From: Thioglobus_B sp964403565
Lineage (GTDB): Bacteria; Pseudomonadota; Gammaproteobacteria; PS1; Pseudothioglobaceae
Reading direction: 5' to 3'
NCBI GenBank assembly: GCA_964403565.1
Contig: CAYOFV010000007.1
Location: 1 to 31,768, forward strand
DNA: 31,768 bases
Shown: piece after piece, positions 23,270-31,768 of the stretch
Layout: the number at the start of each line of letters is the position of its first letter
How positions within the stretch are numbered: the stretch's first letter is position 1
Program-made: the position numbers and the translations under genes
The notes under the pieces: model-generated
What the model was told of the DNA's origin: nothing
The model's input: the letters and a program-made list of their open reading frames with translations, nothing else
The model's database searches: none

Positions 23270-23746
23270 TTATCTTTTATTACAAACGCCAGTAACGCCT
23301 GTTCTAGAAACTTCTAAGATTTCAGATGCGTCAATTGCACTTAAGAAATCGTTAATTCTTCTACTTTGTCCAGCAATCTCAACTGTGTAAGTATCTTCAC
23401 TTACATCAATAATTTTGCCTGCATATTCATCAATATGCTTATCCATATCAGCTTGTGTGTTTGGATTTACATCAACCTTAATTAATGCCAACTCACGTTC
23501 AATATGATCAGTTGATGTTAGATCAATAACTGTAACCACATCAACCAATTTGTTTAATTGTTTAACAATTTGGTCGATAATATTATCATCACCAACACTA
23601 ACAATAGTCATGCGTGAAAGTGTAGAGTCGTTTGTTGGTGCAACAGTTAGTGATTCAATGTTAAAACCACGAGCTGAAAATAAACCTGCAACTCTTGATA
23701 ATGCGCCAGACTCGTTTTCTAATTGTACTGAAATAATATGTCTCAT
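23270..23746 (-). CDS. ilvN: Acetolactate synthase small (regulatory) subunit
   Basis: Regulatory subunit that raises the activity of the large subunit and gives valine feedback inhibition. The 158 residues start with an ACT domain (RHIISVQLENESGALSRVAG, then SLTVAPTNDSTLSRMTIV) and end with the C-terminal domain from about 80 (VDVNPNTQADMDKH). The size is that of IlvH rather than the shorter E. coli IlvN; either name may be used. It starts 2 bases after the ilvB stop, so the two subunits are coupled. Confidence 0.94.
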   Translation of the reverse strand: MRHIISVQLENESGALSRVAGLFSARGFNIESLTVAPTNDSTLSRMTIVSVGDDNIIDQIVKQLNKLVDVVTVIDLTSTDHIERELALIKVDVNPNTQADMDKHIDEYAGKIIDVSEDTYTVEIAGQSRRINDFLSAIDASEILEVSRTGVTGVCNKR

Positions 23747-23748
23747 AG

Positions 23749-25482
23749 CTATACCAAATTTAAACCTTCATCATTAGTAGATTTCATTTCATCACGACCA
23801 CCAAGCAGCATTTCATTGTGTCCGGCACCTGATGGAATCATTGGAAATACATTTTCAGTATGATCAGTAATAATATCTAAGAATACCGTTCTATCTTTCA
23901 TATTAAATGCTTCAGTAAGTGCTGGAACCAAGTCAGATTCTTTTTCAACCAACATACCCACATGACCATAACTTTCTGCAAGTTTAACAAAATCTGGTAA
24001 TGCATCCATATAGCTCATTGCATAACGTTTTTCATAGAAAAACTCTTGCCATTGTCTTACCATACCAAGATAGCTATTATTTAGATTAACAACTTTTACT
24101 GGAGTGGCGTATTGCAACATAGTAGAAAGCTCTTGTGTCATCATCTGAATACTACCTTCACCAGTAACACAAGCAACATCCATGTCAGGTATTGCCATTT
24201 TTGCACCCATAGCAGCAGGCAAACCAAATCCCATTGTGCCTAAGCCGCCAGAATTAATCCATCTACGTGGCTCATCAAACTGATAATATTGCGCCGCCCA
24301 CATTTGATGCTGTCCAACATCAGAAGTTACAATTGCATTACCACCCGTTACTTCATACAAAGCCTCAATAACACTTTGTGGTTTTATAACACCTTCTTTT
24401 CTTTGATAAGCTAGCGAATTAACAGCTCTCCATTCGTCAATTGTTTTCCACCAATTCGATACATCTTGAATATTTTTATCTTTAAGTGCACTCATTAAAT
24501 CATTTAATACAGATTTAACTTCGCCAACTAGTGCAATATCAACAGCTACGTTTTTTGAAATAGAGGCCGGATCAATATCAATATGAATAATCTTAGCCTT
24601 TGGACAAAATTTATCAATGTTTGCTGTTACCCTATCATCAAAGCGTGCACCAACTGCAATTACACAATCAGAATCATGCATTGCCATATTTGCCTCATAC
24701 GTACCATGCATACCCAACATACCTAAAGATAATTTATCTGTTGCAGGATAAGCACCAAGACCCATTAGTGTTTGCGTAATCGGAAAACCTAAAGAACGAG
24801 TAAATTCTCTTAATTCATCTCTTGCATTGCCAATTACAGTTCCACCACCAGAGTAGATAATTGGCCTTTCAGCTGCAGAAATTATATTAGCCGCCTTATT
24901 AATTTCGTTGCTATTAGCGTCAGATACAATTTGATATGAACGCATATCAACAGTATCAGGATAGGCAAAGTCTTCAACCTCTGCAATAGTTATATCTTTT
25001 GGGATATCAATTAATACTGGACCAGGTCTACCGGTTGTGGCAATATGAAAAGCCTTTTTAATAGTTTCAGCAATTTTATTAATATCTTTAACTAAAAAAT
25101 TATGCTTAACACATGAACGAGTAATACCAACCGCATCAACCTCTTGGAATGCGTCATTACCAATAAGAGCTGAAGGAACTTGGCCAGAAATTACAACCAT
25201 TGGAATAGAGTCCATATATGCTGTTGCAATTCCAGTAACTGCATTTGTTAATCCAGGACCGGATGTAACCAATACCACACCAGGTTTGCCACTAGCACGT
25301 GAATAACCATCAGCAGCATGAGCTGCAGCCTGTTCGTGACGAACAAGAACATGGGTAATGCTATCTTTAAACTCTAAAGCATCATAAATATGTAGAACTG
25401 CACCACCTGGGTAACCAAAAATATGTTCTACACCTTCTTTCTCAAGACTATTTACTAGTATTTGAGCGCCGTTTAATTTCAT
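23749..25482 (-). CDS. ilvB: Acetolactate synthase large (catalytic) subunit
   Basis: ThDP- and FAD-dependent enzyme that starts branched-chain amino acid synthesis. The 577 residues have three typical domains. The catalytic glutamate is in the VRHEQAAAHAADGYSRASG block near residue 50. The central FAD domain follows, and the ThDP-binding motif runs from GEGSIQM near residue 455 to NLNNSYLGMVRQWQ. In this motif Glu replaces the textbook Asp (GDG), a variant I know from other proteobacterial enzymes. A TATAAT (25513-25518) ends about 30 bases before the ATG. No leader peptide rich in Ile, Val or Leu is visible upstream, unlike at leuA. Confidence 0.96.
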   Translation of the reverse strand: MKLNGAQILVNSLEKEGVEHIFGYPGGAVLHIYDALEFKDSITHVLVRHEQAAAHAADGYSRASGKPGVVLVTSGPGLTNAVTGIATAYMDSIPMVVISGQVPSALIGNDAFQEVDAVGITRSCVKHNFLVKDINKIAETIKKAFHIATTGRPGPVLIDIPKDITIAEVEDFAYPDTVDMRSYQIVSDANSNEINKAANIISAAERPIIYSGGGTVIGNARDELREFTRSLGFPITQTLMGLGAYPATDKLSLGMLGMHGTYEANMAMHDSDCVIAVGARFDDRVTANIDKFCPKAKIIHIDIDPASISKNVAVDIALVGEVKSVLNDLMSALKDKNIQDVSNWWKTIDEWRAVNSLAYQRKEGVIKPQSVIEALYEVTGGNAIVTSDVGQHQMWAAQYYQFDEPRRWINSGGLGTMGFGLPAAMGAKMAIPDMDVACVTGEGSIQMMTQELSTMLQYATPVKVVNLNNSYLGMVRQWQEFFYEKRYAMSYMDALPDFVKLAESYGHVGMLVEKESDLVPALTEAFNMKDRTVFLDIITDHTENVFPMIPSGAGHNEMLLGGRDEMKSTNDEGLNLV

Positions 25483-25512
25483 CTTTATTGATATAAAATA
25501 ATAAACCTTGGG

Positions 25513-25518
25513 ATTATA
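25513..25518 (-). promoter_or_regulatory. Putative -10 box of the ilvBNC promoter
   Basis: Minus-strand TATAAT inside TTGGGTATAATCCCAA, so it lies at the centre of a small inverted repeat. It is 30 bases from the ilvB ATG and shares the 12-mer TTGGGTATAATC with the aceE upstream region. Confidence 0.5.
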
Positions 25519-25557
25519 CCCAAATGAATAGCTAATTAACTAGATGTTGCACCTGAT

Positions 25558-26469
25558 TTATAGGGTTTTTTGCCAGTCTTCGGAATAGAACTTTATCGGC
25601 GAATCTTTCACATCAATTGTCTCAATGCTCCAAGTATCTGGACGCTCTAAAATCGCTGAAAGTAATTGATCATTTAACAAGTGTCCAGTTTTATACCCTT
25701 CGTAATGACAAATGATATTTGATCCAAGTAAATATAAATCGCCCACAATATCCAAGATCTTATGTTTTACAAACTCATTTTGATAACGCATTCCATCTTC
25801 ATTCAGTACATCATCATCACTAAGCGCAATAGCATTGTCCATGCTGGCTCCAAGAGCTAAATTTTGCCTTTGCATTTTCTCAACATCTTTCATGTATCCA
25901 AAAGTTCTAGCGCGTGAAATTTCTTTAAGGTATGACTTTTCTGCAAAATCAATACTAAGCTTTTGTCCAGATTCTTTAACTTTTTTATGGTCAAAATCAA
26001 TCTCTAGAGAAATTTTAAAACCATCGAATGGAGATACTTGCGCCCACGAATCATTGTTTTCAACTCTAACTGTATCATTTATAACAAAGAATCTTTTATC
26101 AGCTTGTTGCTCCTCAATGCCAGCTGATTGAACCAAGAAGATAAATGGGGCAGATGATCCGTCCATAATAGGAACTTCAAAAGAATCCAGCTCTACCAAA
26201 ACATTATCAATACCAAGTGCTGCAAATGCACTCATTAGATGCTCAACAGTTGAAACCTTAACTCCTTGATTTTCAAGGCCTGTAGAAAGCACAACCTCGT
26301 TTACAAAAGCATTATGTGCTCTTACTAATTTGCCACCAACATCCATACGCCTGAAAACCACACCATGATCTTCTTCCGCTGGAACTAAAGTCATATTAAC
26401 CATGTTGCCACTATGAATGCCAACACCTCTAGCTTTAACAGTTTTTTTAATTGTTCTTTGTTTAATCAT
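25558..26469 (-). CDS. lpxC: UDP-3-O-acyl-N-acetylglucosamine deacetylase
   Basis: Zinc amidase that commits to lipid A synthesis. Its 303 residues match E. coli LpxC (305). Zinc ligands are seen as His77 in STVEHLMSAFAALGIDN, with catalytic Glu76 next to it, and His236 and Asp240 in VKHKILDIVGDLYLLG. The family start is intact (TIKKTVKARGVGIHSG). It begins only 2 bases after the ftsA stop. In most Gammaproteobacteria ftsZ stands between ftsA and lpxC; here that gene is absent. It is the last gene of the tight minus-strand run. Confidence 0.97.
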   Translation of the reverse strand: MIKQRTIKKTVKARGVGIHSGNMVNMTLVPAEEDHGVVFRRMDVGGKLVRAHNAFVNEVVLSTGLENQGVKVSTVEHLMSAFAALGIDNVLVELDSFEVPIMDGSSAPFIFLVQSAGIEEQQADKRFFVINDTVRVENNDSWAQVSPFDGFKISLEIDFDHKKVKESGQKLSIDFAEKSYLKEISRARTFGYMKDVEKMQRQNLALGASMDNAIALSDDDVLNEDGMRYQNEFVKHKILDIVGDLYLLGSNIICHYEGYKTGHLLNDQLLSAILERPDTWSIETIDVKDSPIKFYSEDWQKTL

Positions 26470-26471
26470 TA

Positions 26472-27692
26472 TTACCAGCTAGCTAATTCTTTAATTCGAT
26501 TTAAAACGCCCGGCTTATCATAATCATCAATTTCTTGGTCATCTTCATCGTGATAAAGATGGGTTATAAGCCCAAAAGCCGATGCATAAGTCGGATCGTT
26601 AGCAATGCTTTGCTTGCTTATACTAATTTTATCAGTATTTCGTTTTCCTAATTTTGTTCTTATACCCAAACCTTTAATAAATAACTTTTCACAATTTTTT
26701 ATTAAAGATCCGCCTCCAGTAAGAACAACTCCAGCTTTTAATACTCTATTAAACTTTTTCTCTTTAAGCTCTTGTTTAATTTGCGAAATTATATTGTTGT
26801 ATGATTTTTCAATAACTTCAATTAATTGATACTGTGATAAGTATTTTTTTTCAGAAAAATCTACTTGCTCAAATTCAACCAAACTATCTTCAAGCCCTAC
26901 TTGAATTTGCGCGTAACCATATTCTAATTTAAGTCTTTCAGCTTCTTCAAAACTTGTATCAAATGCATAAGATATATCATTACTAACCTGATCACCCCCT
27001 ATTGTAAGAACACTACTATACTTAATACCACGCTCAGTAAATACTGAGAAATTAGTAGTATCTGAACCAATATCCACTATGCACACACCAGATAGCATAT
27101 CAGTATCACTTAAAAGATATTTACTCGAGGCCTGAGAGTCTAGCAAAACTTCCTTTACCGAATACCCACTATTTTCAATTGTTTTGTGCAGATTAGAATG
27201 CGCTTGCGATGATAGTACTTCAATATGGACATAAGCACTTAAAAAATCTGCTTGCATACCTAGAGGATCATATACTGGCTGTGGATCATCATTTAATAAA
27301 AACTTATTTACATTTGGCTTTAGTTTTCTCTTGTTTGTTGGTGTAACAATAGCTGAAGCGTTAACTATAGCTGCATCTATATTTTCCTTAGTGATAGTTT
27401 TACTAGGGATTGGAATTTCTCTATGCTGATTAATAGTTTTAAGATGTGGATCAGAAATATTAACCACCACTTCACTAACTTCACTTGGAAATTTTTTTTG
27501 AGTTTTTTCAAGGGCTTTGCTTACAGCTTCTGCAGCTTTGGCAACATTAACAACATGACCATCTCTTACTCCAGCAGATGGATATTTGCCATAACCAAAA
27601 ACATTAATCTTTTCACCTTCTAGCTCGCCAATCAATACTGTGATCTTACTAGATCCAATATCAATACTTGCTAATAGTTCTTCACTAGCCAT
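26472..27692 (-). CDS. ftsA: Cell division protein FtsA
   Basis: Actin-like protein that tethers FtsZ filaments to the inner membrane. The 406 residues (E. coli 420) have the phosphate-1 loop SIDIGSSKITVLIGE, the SHS2/1C insertion, the phosphate-2 loop CIVDIGSDTTNFSVF and the adenosine motif LTGGGSLI. The C-terminus keeps the amphipathic membrane-targeting helix ending PGVLNRIKELASW. Nothing looks degraded. Its usual neighbours ftsQ (upstream) and ftsZ (downstream) are missing; dusA overlaps its start by 8 bases and lpxC follows by 2 bases. Confidence 0.95.
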   Translation of the reverse strand: MASEELLASIDIGSSKITVLIGELEGEKINVFGYGKYPSAGVRDGHVVNVAKAAEAVSKALEKTQKKFPSEVSEVVVNISDPHLKTINQHREIPIPSKTITKENIDAAIVNASAIVTPTNKRKLKPNVNKFLLNDDPQPVYDPLGMQADFLSAYVHIEVLSSQAHSNLHKTIENSGYSVKEVLLDSQASSKYLLSDTDMLSGVCIVDIGSDTTNFSVFTERGIKYSSVLTIGGDQVSNDISYAFDTSFEEAERLKLEYGYAQIQVGLEDSLVEFEQVDFSEKKYLSQYQLIEVIEKSYNNIISQIKQELKEKKFNRVLKAGVVLTGGGSLIKNCEKLFIKGLGIRTKLGKRNTDKISISKQSIANDPTYASAFGLITHLYHDEDDQEIDDYDKPGVLNRIKELASW

Positions 27693-28659
27693 TTAACTCT
27701 TTTGCACCTTGTTTAAAATCAAGCCACTCATACAAATTATCAACCTCTACAACCTTCCCACTAAGCAAACGCCTAAATAGCCTTGAATTTGGTTGTCCAT
27801 GATACAAGCCAAGAATGTGTCTAGTCATAGATCTGATTGGTACAGATTTTTTCATTTGCTCTTTTATATACTCAATAAACTCTAATAATACTTGTTCACG
27901 AGTTAAAGTATTTTCATTTTTTTGATACAAGATAGAATCAACCTCAGACAAAATATACGGCTGATGATATGCAGCCCTTCCTAGCATAACACTATCTACC
28001 TTATGCAAATGATCTTTTGCCTCTTTAATACTCATGATTCCACCATTAATACCTATATTTAACTTTGGAAATAAATCTTTTATGGTATGCACCCAATCAT
28101 AATTAAGTGGTGGCACGCTGCGATTTTCTTTAGGGCTTAATCCCTTGAGCCAAGCTTTGCGCGCATGAATAATAAAAGTATCACACCCGGCATTATTAAT
28201 AGTTTTTACAAAATTTACCAGCTCATCAAAACTATCCATATTATCAACACCAATTCTAGATTTAACTGTAACTGGCACGCTCGATACCTTTTTCATTTGC
28301 TCAACGCATTTAGCAACAGTATCTGGAGTTTGCATAAGGCACGCACCAAAACTTCCTGATTGCACTCGATCTGAAGGACAGCCTACATTTATATTGATTT
28401 CATCATAACCCCAGTCTTGGGCAATTTTAGTTGCCTCAGCCATATCATTAGCATCACTTCCGCCAAGCTGCAAAGCGATAGGATGTTCTTGGGCGTTATA
28501 ATCCAGCAACCTCTCTCTATCACCATGGATAATAGCTTTATCAGTTATCATTTCAGTATATAGTTGGGCTTGTTTGGATATAAGACGATGAAAATAACGA
28601 CAATGTTTATCAGTCCAATCCATCATTGGAGCAACGCTAAATTTATGCTGATAACTCAT
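27685..28659 (-). CDS. dusA: tRNA-dihydrouridine(20/20a) synthase
   Basis: Flavin enzyme that reduces uridines in the tRNA D-loop. The 324 residues begin with FSVAPMMDWTDKHCRYFHRL, typical of DusA rather than DusB or DusC. NVGCPSDRVQSGSFGACLM carries the catalytic Cys (Cys107), and the DusA signature HARKAWLKGLSPKENR…PPL is present, followed by NGGIMS. The start overlaps the end of pncC by 17 bases, and the end overlaps ftsA by 8 bases. Confidence 0.95.
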   Translation of the reverse strand: MSYQHKFSVAPMMDWTDKHCRYFHRLISKQAQLYTEMITDKAIIHGDRERLLDYNAQEHPIALQLGGSDANDMAEATKIAQDWGYDEININVGCPSDRVQSGSFGACLMQTPDTVAKCVEQMKKVSSVPVTVKSRIGVDNMDSFDELVNFVKTINNAGCDTFIIHARKAWLKGLSPKENRSVPPLNYDWVHTIKDLFPKLNIGINGGIMSIKEAKDHLHKVDSVMLGRAAYHQPYILSEVDSILYQKNENTLTREQVLLEFIEYIKEQMKKSVPIRSMTRHILGLYHGQPNSRLFRRLLSGKVVEVDNLYEWLDFKQGAKELNG

Positions 28660-29116
28660 TAATAATTGTATTTAATACAAAATCTATACTGGACTCAACC
28701 ACTTGATGCCTAGCGCCCGAAAAATACTGTGTAGTTGTAAAATTTTTATCATTTATACAAAAACCAAAACAAACCATACCTACAGGCTTTTCCTTACTTC
28801 CACCATTAGGGCCAGCAATTCCAGTAATAGATGCTGATATATTGGCATTGGAATTAGAAATAACTCCGTTAGACATCTGCTCAGCAACTTGCTCACTAAC
28901 TGCGCCAAACTCATCTAAAGTTTTACTATCTACTCCAAGCATTTCAATTTTAGCTTCATTGGAATAAGTAACAAATCCTCGATCAAAATAATTTGACGAT
29001 CCTGAGATACTAGTTAAACCGGCTGATAAATTACCTCCAGTACAAGATTCAGCAACTGCTATTTTTAACTTAGCTGTGGTTAATATCTTGGCTAATTCTA
29101 CAAACTTAGTATTCAT
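28643..29116 (-). CDS. pncC: Nicotinamide-nucleotide amidase, CinA C-terminal type
   Basis: Hydrolyses NMN to nicotinate mononucleotide in pyridine nucleotide recycling. The 157 residues equal the CinA C-terminal domain alone, as in E. coli PncC. Motifs are AVAESCTGGNLSAGLTSISG (the active Ser lies within it), GFVTYSNEAKIEMLGV, and SITGIAGPNGGSKEKPVGMV. The stop is inside dusA, and the start overlaps the pepN stop (ATGA). The reaction is inferred from family members. Confidence 0.93.
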   Translation of the reverse strand: MNTKFVELAKILTTAKLKIAVAESCTGGNLSAGLTSISGSSNYFDRGFVTYSNEAKIEMLGVDSKTLDEFGAVSEQVAEQMSNGVISNSNANISASITGIAGPNGGSKEKPVGMVCFGFCINDKNFTTTQYFSGARHQVVESSIDFVLNTIINELSA

Positions 29117-31614
29117 TTAAGTGCCTTACTTACAATCTCGTAAATATCATTTGATAGATTATCAACTTTTAAAATTCTTTCCAATTGTTGTTTTTGTAAT
29201 TCTCCAAGACCTGGAGTGTATCGCTTCCACTGATTGTAAACACTCACGAGTCTAGCGCCAATTTGCGGGTTAATACTATTAAGTTTAATAATAACTTTGG
29301 TAAAAAATTCATAACTGTCTTGATTGTGAAAATTAACATAATTTCCAGCAAAACTTCCAACCACACTACGCAAGCGATTAGGAGTATTAAATTCAAATAG
29401 TTTATGCTGCATTAATTCTTGAATGTTGTCCAAGGTTGCAGCATTTGCACTTGAAAGTACTGCAAAATATTTATCCATCACCTGAACATCATTTTTATAA
29501 TTATTATAAAAACTATTGATCACCTCATCTTTATACTTATTATTCTCACTTGTTAAAATACTAAAACTAGCAATCCTATCAGTCATGCAATTTGCATTTA
29601 TATATTGATCATACGCTAGATCAAAGCCTCCTAATTTAGACAGATAATACAAACAAATATTTTTTAACGCTCTGTTGCCAACAGCTTTATTATTAAACGC
29701 ATATTTGTCACTATTGCATAACTTGTGCAAATCTAACAATTCAGATTTAAATTTATTTGCAAATTTTGCTACTAGCTCTTCTCGCTTGTTATGAATGGCA
29801 AACACATCAATCTCGTTTACCTCTTGATGCAAAATTCTCTCACCAGGTATGGTTATCAACTCGGCCAATAACGCATAATCATCAACCGTTGATATGCATT
29901 TTTCCAGTGCCTGAAAAAATGAGAATTCATCAACATTGTCAAACAAAATTAAATCAATCCACAGTCTTTGTGCTATATCCCATCTAGAAAAACCATCAGT
30001 ATCATTAGCAAGTAAAAATACTTTATCTGTAGTTTCTAAATTAGTCTTAAGTTTAATCGGTGCTGAAAACCCTCTTAGCCAAGAAGCAACCGGTCGGGTT
30101 TTTATATTATCAAACACAAACTCTTGTTGCTTATTATTAATTACTAGAGTGCCAGAATCAAGCTTCGCCCCATTCTCATCCATAAGGGCGTAATTTAGAG
30201 GAAAATAAAACACTTCTTTGCCAGTTTGTACAACCTTAACTTTAAATATATTATGGCTATTGTTATAAGTTGAGACAATCTCAACCTCTGGAGTTCCTGA
30301 TACACTATACCAATTCATAAACTTTGCAAAATCAAAATTATTTGCATCACTCATAGCTAGCACAAAATCATTAATTGTTACTGCATCACCATCATGGCGA
30401 TCAAAGTACAGGTTCATACCCTTTTGAAACCCTATCTCACCTAAAAAAGTGTGAATCATACGAATAACTTCAGCGCCTTTTTCATATACAGTAAAAGTGT
30501 AAAAATTATTCATCTCAATGTAGCTTTCAGGTCGAACTGGGTGTGACATAGGACCCGCATCTTCAGCAAACTGAAAAGTTCGAAGACGCTTAACATCGTC
30601 AATACGTTTGATTGATCTTGAATGCAAATCAGATGTAAACTCTTGATCTCTAAAAACAGTAAGACCTTCCTTAAGACTTAATTGAAACCAATCACGACAA
30701 GTGACTCTATTGCCCGTCCAATTGTGAAAATACTCATGACCAATAACCGCTTCAATATTTATAAAATCAGTATCTGTAGCTGTATCTGGATTAGCCAATA
30801 CATATGTTGAATTAAAGATATTGAGACCTTTATTTTCCATTGCCCCCATATTGAAATCATCAACCGCAACAATCATATAAATATCTAAATCATATTCAAG
30901 ACCAAAGCGTTTTTCATCCCAGGCAAATGCACGTTTAAGACTATTCATTGCAAACTGAGTTTTATTAATATTATGTTTTTCAACGTAGATTTTTAATTCA
31001 ACCTGCCTGCCGCTGACAGTTGTATAAGTATCTTCAATAACGTCCAATTCACCTGCAACCAATGCAAACAAATAACAAGGTTTTGGAGACGGGTCATACC
31101 AAGTAACACTACCATTCTCTTGCTTAATAAGATTTCCATTGCTAAGCAGTACTGGGTATTTATCACTATCAGCTTTTATGTGCGTAGTAAAAACACTCAG
31201 TACATCAGGTCTATCTAAATAGTAAGTAATTTGTCTAAATCCATACGCTTCACACTGAGTACAAAAATTCCCGCTAGATTTATATAAACCATTTAGGCTA
31301 GTGTTGCTTTCTGGATGAATCGTATTAACTATTTCTAATAAAAATTCATTTGGTGTGTTTTTAAGTAGCAGTCCATTTTTAGATAACTCGTAGTCTGGAG
31401 TTTTTCCATCAATATAAATTGATACCAACTCCAACTCGACACCATTTAAAAACAACTCTGAAGAGTTATCTTTACTCTTAGGATTTTTATAATACAAAAC
31501 CTTAGACTTAACCGTAGTTTTGTCTTTGCCTAAATCGAAACTTAAGTCAGTACTACGAATTAGATAATTACTTACTTTATAGTCTTTTCTATATTTAGTT
31601 CGTGGTTTTTTCAT
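29113..31614 (-). CDS. pepN: Aminopeptidase N (M1 family)
   Basis: Zinc aminopeptidase of the cytoplasm that trims peptides to amino acids. Length is 833 residues (E. coli 870). The substrate motif GAMENKG (near residue 256) and the zinc motif HEYFH (293-297) with the second Glu 18 residues later in LSLKEGLTVFRDQEF are intact. An N-terminal beta domain (about 1-190), the catalytic domain and a C-terminal helical domain are all present. The start overlaps the PAP2-like gene by an ATGA. It lacks the extra residues seen at the E. coli N-terminus, but nothing essential is missing. Confidence 0.96.
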   Translation of the reverse strand: MKKPRTKYRKDYKVSNYLIRSTDLSFDLGKDKTTVKSKVLYYKNPKSKDNSSELFLNGVELELVSIYIDGKTPDYELSKNGLLLKNTPNEFLLEIVNTIHPESNTSLNGLYKSSGNFCTQCEAYGFRQITYYLDRPDVLSVFTTHIKADSDKYPVLLSNGNLIKQENGSVTWYDPSPKPCYLFALVAGELDVIEDTYTTVSGRQVELKIYVEKHNINKTQFAMNSLKRAFAWDEKRFGLEYDLDIYMIVAVDDFNMGAMENKGLNIFNSTYVLANPDTATDTDFINIEAVIGHEYFHNWTGNRVTCRDWFQLSLKEGLTVFRDQEFTSDLHSRSIKRIDDVKRLRTFQFAEDAGPMSHPVRPESYIEMNNFYTFTVYEKGAEVIRMIHTFLGEIGFQKGMNLYFDRHDGDAVTINDFVLAMSDANNFDFAKFMNWYSVSGTPEVEIVSTYNNSHNIFKVKVVQTGKEVFYFPLNYALMDENGAKLDSGTLVINNKQQEFVFDNIKTRPVASWLRGFSAPIKLKTNLETTDKVFLLANDTDGFSRWDIAQRLWIDLILFDNVDEFSFFQALEKCISTVDDYALLAELITIPGERILHQEVNEIDVFAIHNKREELVAKFANKFKSELLDLHKLCNSDKYAFNNKAVGNRALKNICLYYLSKLGGFDLAYDQYINANCMTDRIASFSILTSENNKYKDEVINSFYNNYKNDVQVMDKYFAVLSSANAATLDNIQELMQHKLFEFNTPNRLRSVVGSFAGNYVNFHNQDSYEFFTKVIIKLNSINPQIGARLVSVYNQWKRYTPGLGELQKQQLERILKVDNLSNDIYEIVSKALK

Positions 31615-31768
31615 CTTCCAACAATCTTATAAAACACATTTACAATCTTGCTATTAATCTTATTTAATAATGGTGTGTATAAACCTATAGATAAAGTTAC
31701 TAACGCAATCACTAAACCTCCTACTGCAACATCACTAAACCAGTGTGCACCTGCAATCAGTCTAGGAG
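31611..31768 (-). CDS. PAP2-like phosphatase, only the C-terminus visible
   Basis: The frame enters from the right edge and ends at a TGA overlapping the pepN start (ATGA). About 51 residues are visible. They begin PRLIAGAHWFSDVAVGGLVI, which fits the third PAP2 motif (SR…H…D; the codon before is NCT and could be Ser), in which the His is catalytic. One hydrophobic helix follows. Family members remove phosphate from lipids such as undecaprenyl or phosphatidate phosphates. The rest of the protein lies outside the window, so the substrate is open. Confidence 0.7.
   Translation of the reverse strand, partial: PRLIAGAHWFSDVAVGGLVIALVTLSIGLYTPLLNKINSKIVNVFYKIVGR

Noticed and set aside
25483..25557. 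Attenuation leader before ilvB
   Set aside because: No frame rich in Ile, Val or Leu codons fits in the 75-base gap.
1693..30193. Many open frames antisense to or within pnp, aceE, leuA, pepN and others
   Set aside because: They lie in other frames of well-identified genes, have low-complexity residue content and show no start signals.
1..31768. tRNA, rRNA, CRISPR arrays, insertion sequences or prophage genes
   Set aside because: Reading both strands, I saw no tRNA-like T-arm and acceptor pair, no spaced direct repeats and no transposase or integrase motifs.

Overview
The window is AT-rich chromosomal DNA from a gammaproteobacterium. Every gene that can be named has its closest remembered counterpart in Gammaproteobacteria (RoxA/YcfD, SlyX, RseC, short HPF, DusA, a HolD-like protein, homodimeric AceE). 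The low GC, short gaps and overlapping genes suggest a streamlined marine lineage, such as the SUP05/Thioglobus group. That placement is inference: no rRNA or sulfur gene is visible.

Layout. 1-3360: the 3' part of roxA, then pnp with a structured leader and a strong terminator. 3367-4439: an EamA-type transporter and slyX. 4443-7893 (minus): hopJ-like gene, aceE, rseC. 7936-10182: a phosphomannomutase/phosphoglucomutase gene, then a hicAB toxin-antitoxin pair lying between two copies of that gene's 3' end. 10183-12701: a Gate-domain membrane protein and a LysE-type exporter, divergent from a LysR regulator, with a perfect operator-like palindrome at the regulator's start. 12745-16089 (minus): hpf, mgtE, a small membrane protein, a PNPOx-like flavoprotein and an RluA-type pseudouridine synthase. 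16254-18607 (plus): an unrecognised 66-residue gene with its own -10 box and terminator, then argD and argF. 18609-25482 (minus): ilvB, ilvN, ilvC, pssA, a leucine-rich leader peptide, leuA, a HolD-like gene and queH. 25558-31768 (minus): PAP2-like (partial), pepN, pncC, dusA, ftsA and lpxC, each overlapping or 2 nt from the next.

How the genes work together. ilvBNC and leuA supply branched-chain amino acids, and argDF the end of arginine synthesis. The leader peptide before leuA (7 Leu in 22 codons) points to leucine-sensing attenuation, which may also reach the translationally coupled holD-like and queH genes. The pnp leader can fold by hand into a roughly 130-nt hairpin starting just after a -10 box, the architecture of RNase III/PNPase autoregulation in E. 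coli. lpxC follows ftsA directly, with no ftsZ between them.

Most genes are ordinary housekeeping genes. The points most worth a second look are the hicAB cassette with its duplicated gene end, the leuA leader, the pnp leader, the ftsA-lpxC junction without ftsZ, and the 66-residue orphan. I did not find an obviously new multi-gene system. All structures and motif counts were made by eye.
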